Assembly: GCA_900542395.1 (NCBI GenBank)
Contig: UQNM01000106.1
Span: forward strand, 1-5,755
Direction of reading: 5' to 3'
Source: an uncultured Eubacteriales bacterium
GTDB lineage: Bacteria; Bacillota; Clostridia; Christensenellales; Aristaeellaceae
Length of the DNA stretch: 5,755 nucleotides
Below the pieces are notes generated by a model that did not search any database, was not told where the DNA came from, and saw only the letters and a list, made by a program, of their open reading frames with translations. Below are positions 5,414-5,755 of this stretch, one piece after another. A program made the position numbers and the translations under genes. Within the stretch, counting starts at the first letter, position 1, and every line of letters begins with the position of its first letter.

Positions 5414-5445
5414 CCCCCGCTTTTGGTCAGAGCGGGGGCTTTTTT
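5414..5445 (+). terminator. Intrinsic terminator after the Cys-rich gene
   Basis: CCCCCGCT (5414-5421) and AGCGGGGG (5431-5438) form a perfect 8-bp stem around a 9-nt loop, followed by C and six T (5440-5445). It is oriented to end plus-strand transcription from the small gene 54 bp upstream. Confidence 0.92.
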
Positions 5446-5461
5446 CGTGCTTTCGGGCTTA

Positions 5462-5723
5462 ATCGCCGCCGTCAAGCGGCGATCTGAGCGCCGGAAGGCG
5501 CGTGCCCGTCCCCCATGCGCTCACGCTGGAGGGATGACAACCCCTTCACCACCGAATCCTGCCCACCAGACGACGGGGGCGACGCGCGCCGAAGGGCGCG
5601 GACGGCGCACACGGCGCGGCAAGCGGAGCGCGCACGGCCGGAGGCCGGGAGGCAGACCGCAGAGACAGCGGCGACGGCAGGGCGCGCGCCCCGCGCGCAA
5701 CCGACTTTGGCCAACGGCCAAAG
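5462..5723. repeat. Run of six short perfect hairpins in very GC-rich, apparently non-coding DNA
   Basis: Perfect stems are ATCGCCGC/GCGGCGAT (5462-5483, 8 bp), GCGCC/GGCGC (5488-5501, loop GGAA), CGCGCC/GGCGCG (5585-5600, loop GAAG), CGGCC/GGCCG (5635-5647, loop GGA), GCGCGCG/CGCGCGC (5682-5698, loop CCC) and CTTTGGCC/GGCCAAAG (5705-5723, loop AAC). GC is above 80% in 5581-5640. The stems differ in sequence, so this is not a simple tandem repeat. After a terminator and before the next (unseen) genes, a transfer origin or a structured leader are possible roles. The only plus-strand frame (ATG 5534 to TAA 5755) would encode an Arg-rich, low-complexity 73-residue protein and looks like a by-product of composition. 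Confidence 0.6.
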
Positions 5724-5755
5724 GACGCGGGAGGTTGTGCCCCTGCCCCCGCTAA

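Larger units (their letters stand above)
2958..5755. mobile_element. Left end of a tRNA-Ser-integrated mobile element (integrative element or ICE), open to the right
   Basis: The stretch starts at the tRNA-Ser fragment and carries a tyrosine recombinase, a RepA_N-like protein with iteron-like repeats, an XRE regulator and a small Cys-rich protein. The mix of an integration gene with a plasmid-type replication unit fits an integrative element that replicates when excised. The other end is not in the window, and no relaxase, coupling ATPase or phage structural gene is seen, so the transfer mode stays open. Confidence 0.75.

Noticed and set aside
5534..5755. Arg-rich ORF of 73 codons (ATG 5534, TAA 5755), or its longer TTG-start version from 5390
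   Set aside because: The protein is low-complexity Arg/Gly/Pro, the ribosome site touches the start codon, and the frame runs through six DNA hairpins. It looks like an effect of GC-rich composition. A real gene is not excluded.

Overview
The window is a junction between an ordinary chromosomal stretch (about 1-2957) and one end of an integrated mobile element (about 2958-5755). High GC, ECF sigma operons with strong GGAGG-type ribosome binding sites, classical intrinsic terminators, a RepA_N-type replication domain and a small CxxC protein of a kind I associate with mobile elements of the gut Clostridia together suggest a high-GC Clostridia (Eubacteriales) species. The genus cannot be read from the sequence.

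Left part, all on the minus strand: a three-gene operon reads leftward in the order ECF sigma factor (2616-2125), single-pass membrane protein that is the likely anti-sigma factor (2128-1148), and secreted protein of unknown function (1151-81). Both junctions are ATGA overlaps with strong Shine-Dalgarno sequences, so the three proteins are probably made by coupled translation. A 12-bp-stem terminator (8-46) ends the operon. The gap 2617-2919 carries a terminator-like hairpin and a perfect 12-bp palindrome, but no convincing promoter.

Junction: at 2958-3021 the minus strand holds the 3' part of a tRNA-Ser(GGA), from anticodon stem to CCA, followed by its terminator. The acceptor 5' strand and D arm are absent. 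A tyrosine recombinase gene (3903-3040) ends 18 bp from the fragment. This is the usual layout of an element integrated in the 3' end of a tRNA gene, so the intact tRNA-Ser should lie at the other end of the element, outside this window.

Element part: the integrase is divergent from a short RepA_N-like winged-helix protein (3926-4270), with only 22 bp between the start codons. A good integrase promoter lies inside the first codons of the rep-like gene. Starting on the last base of that gene's stop codon are five 15-bp near-palindromes, CGGNCANNNTGNCCG, at 22-23 bp periodicity. They are followed by an AT-rich patch and small dyads, and together look like a compact replication origin for the excised circle. 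Next come an XRE-type regulator (4703-5029), a promoter, a small Cys-rich probable zinc-binding protein (5126-5359), a strong terminator, and 260 bp of very GC-rich DNA holding six short perfect hairpins. Conjugation genes, if present, lie beyond the window.

The most interesting point is the integrase / RepA_N-domain / iteron unit, where excision and replication control seem to share about 60 bp of DNA.
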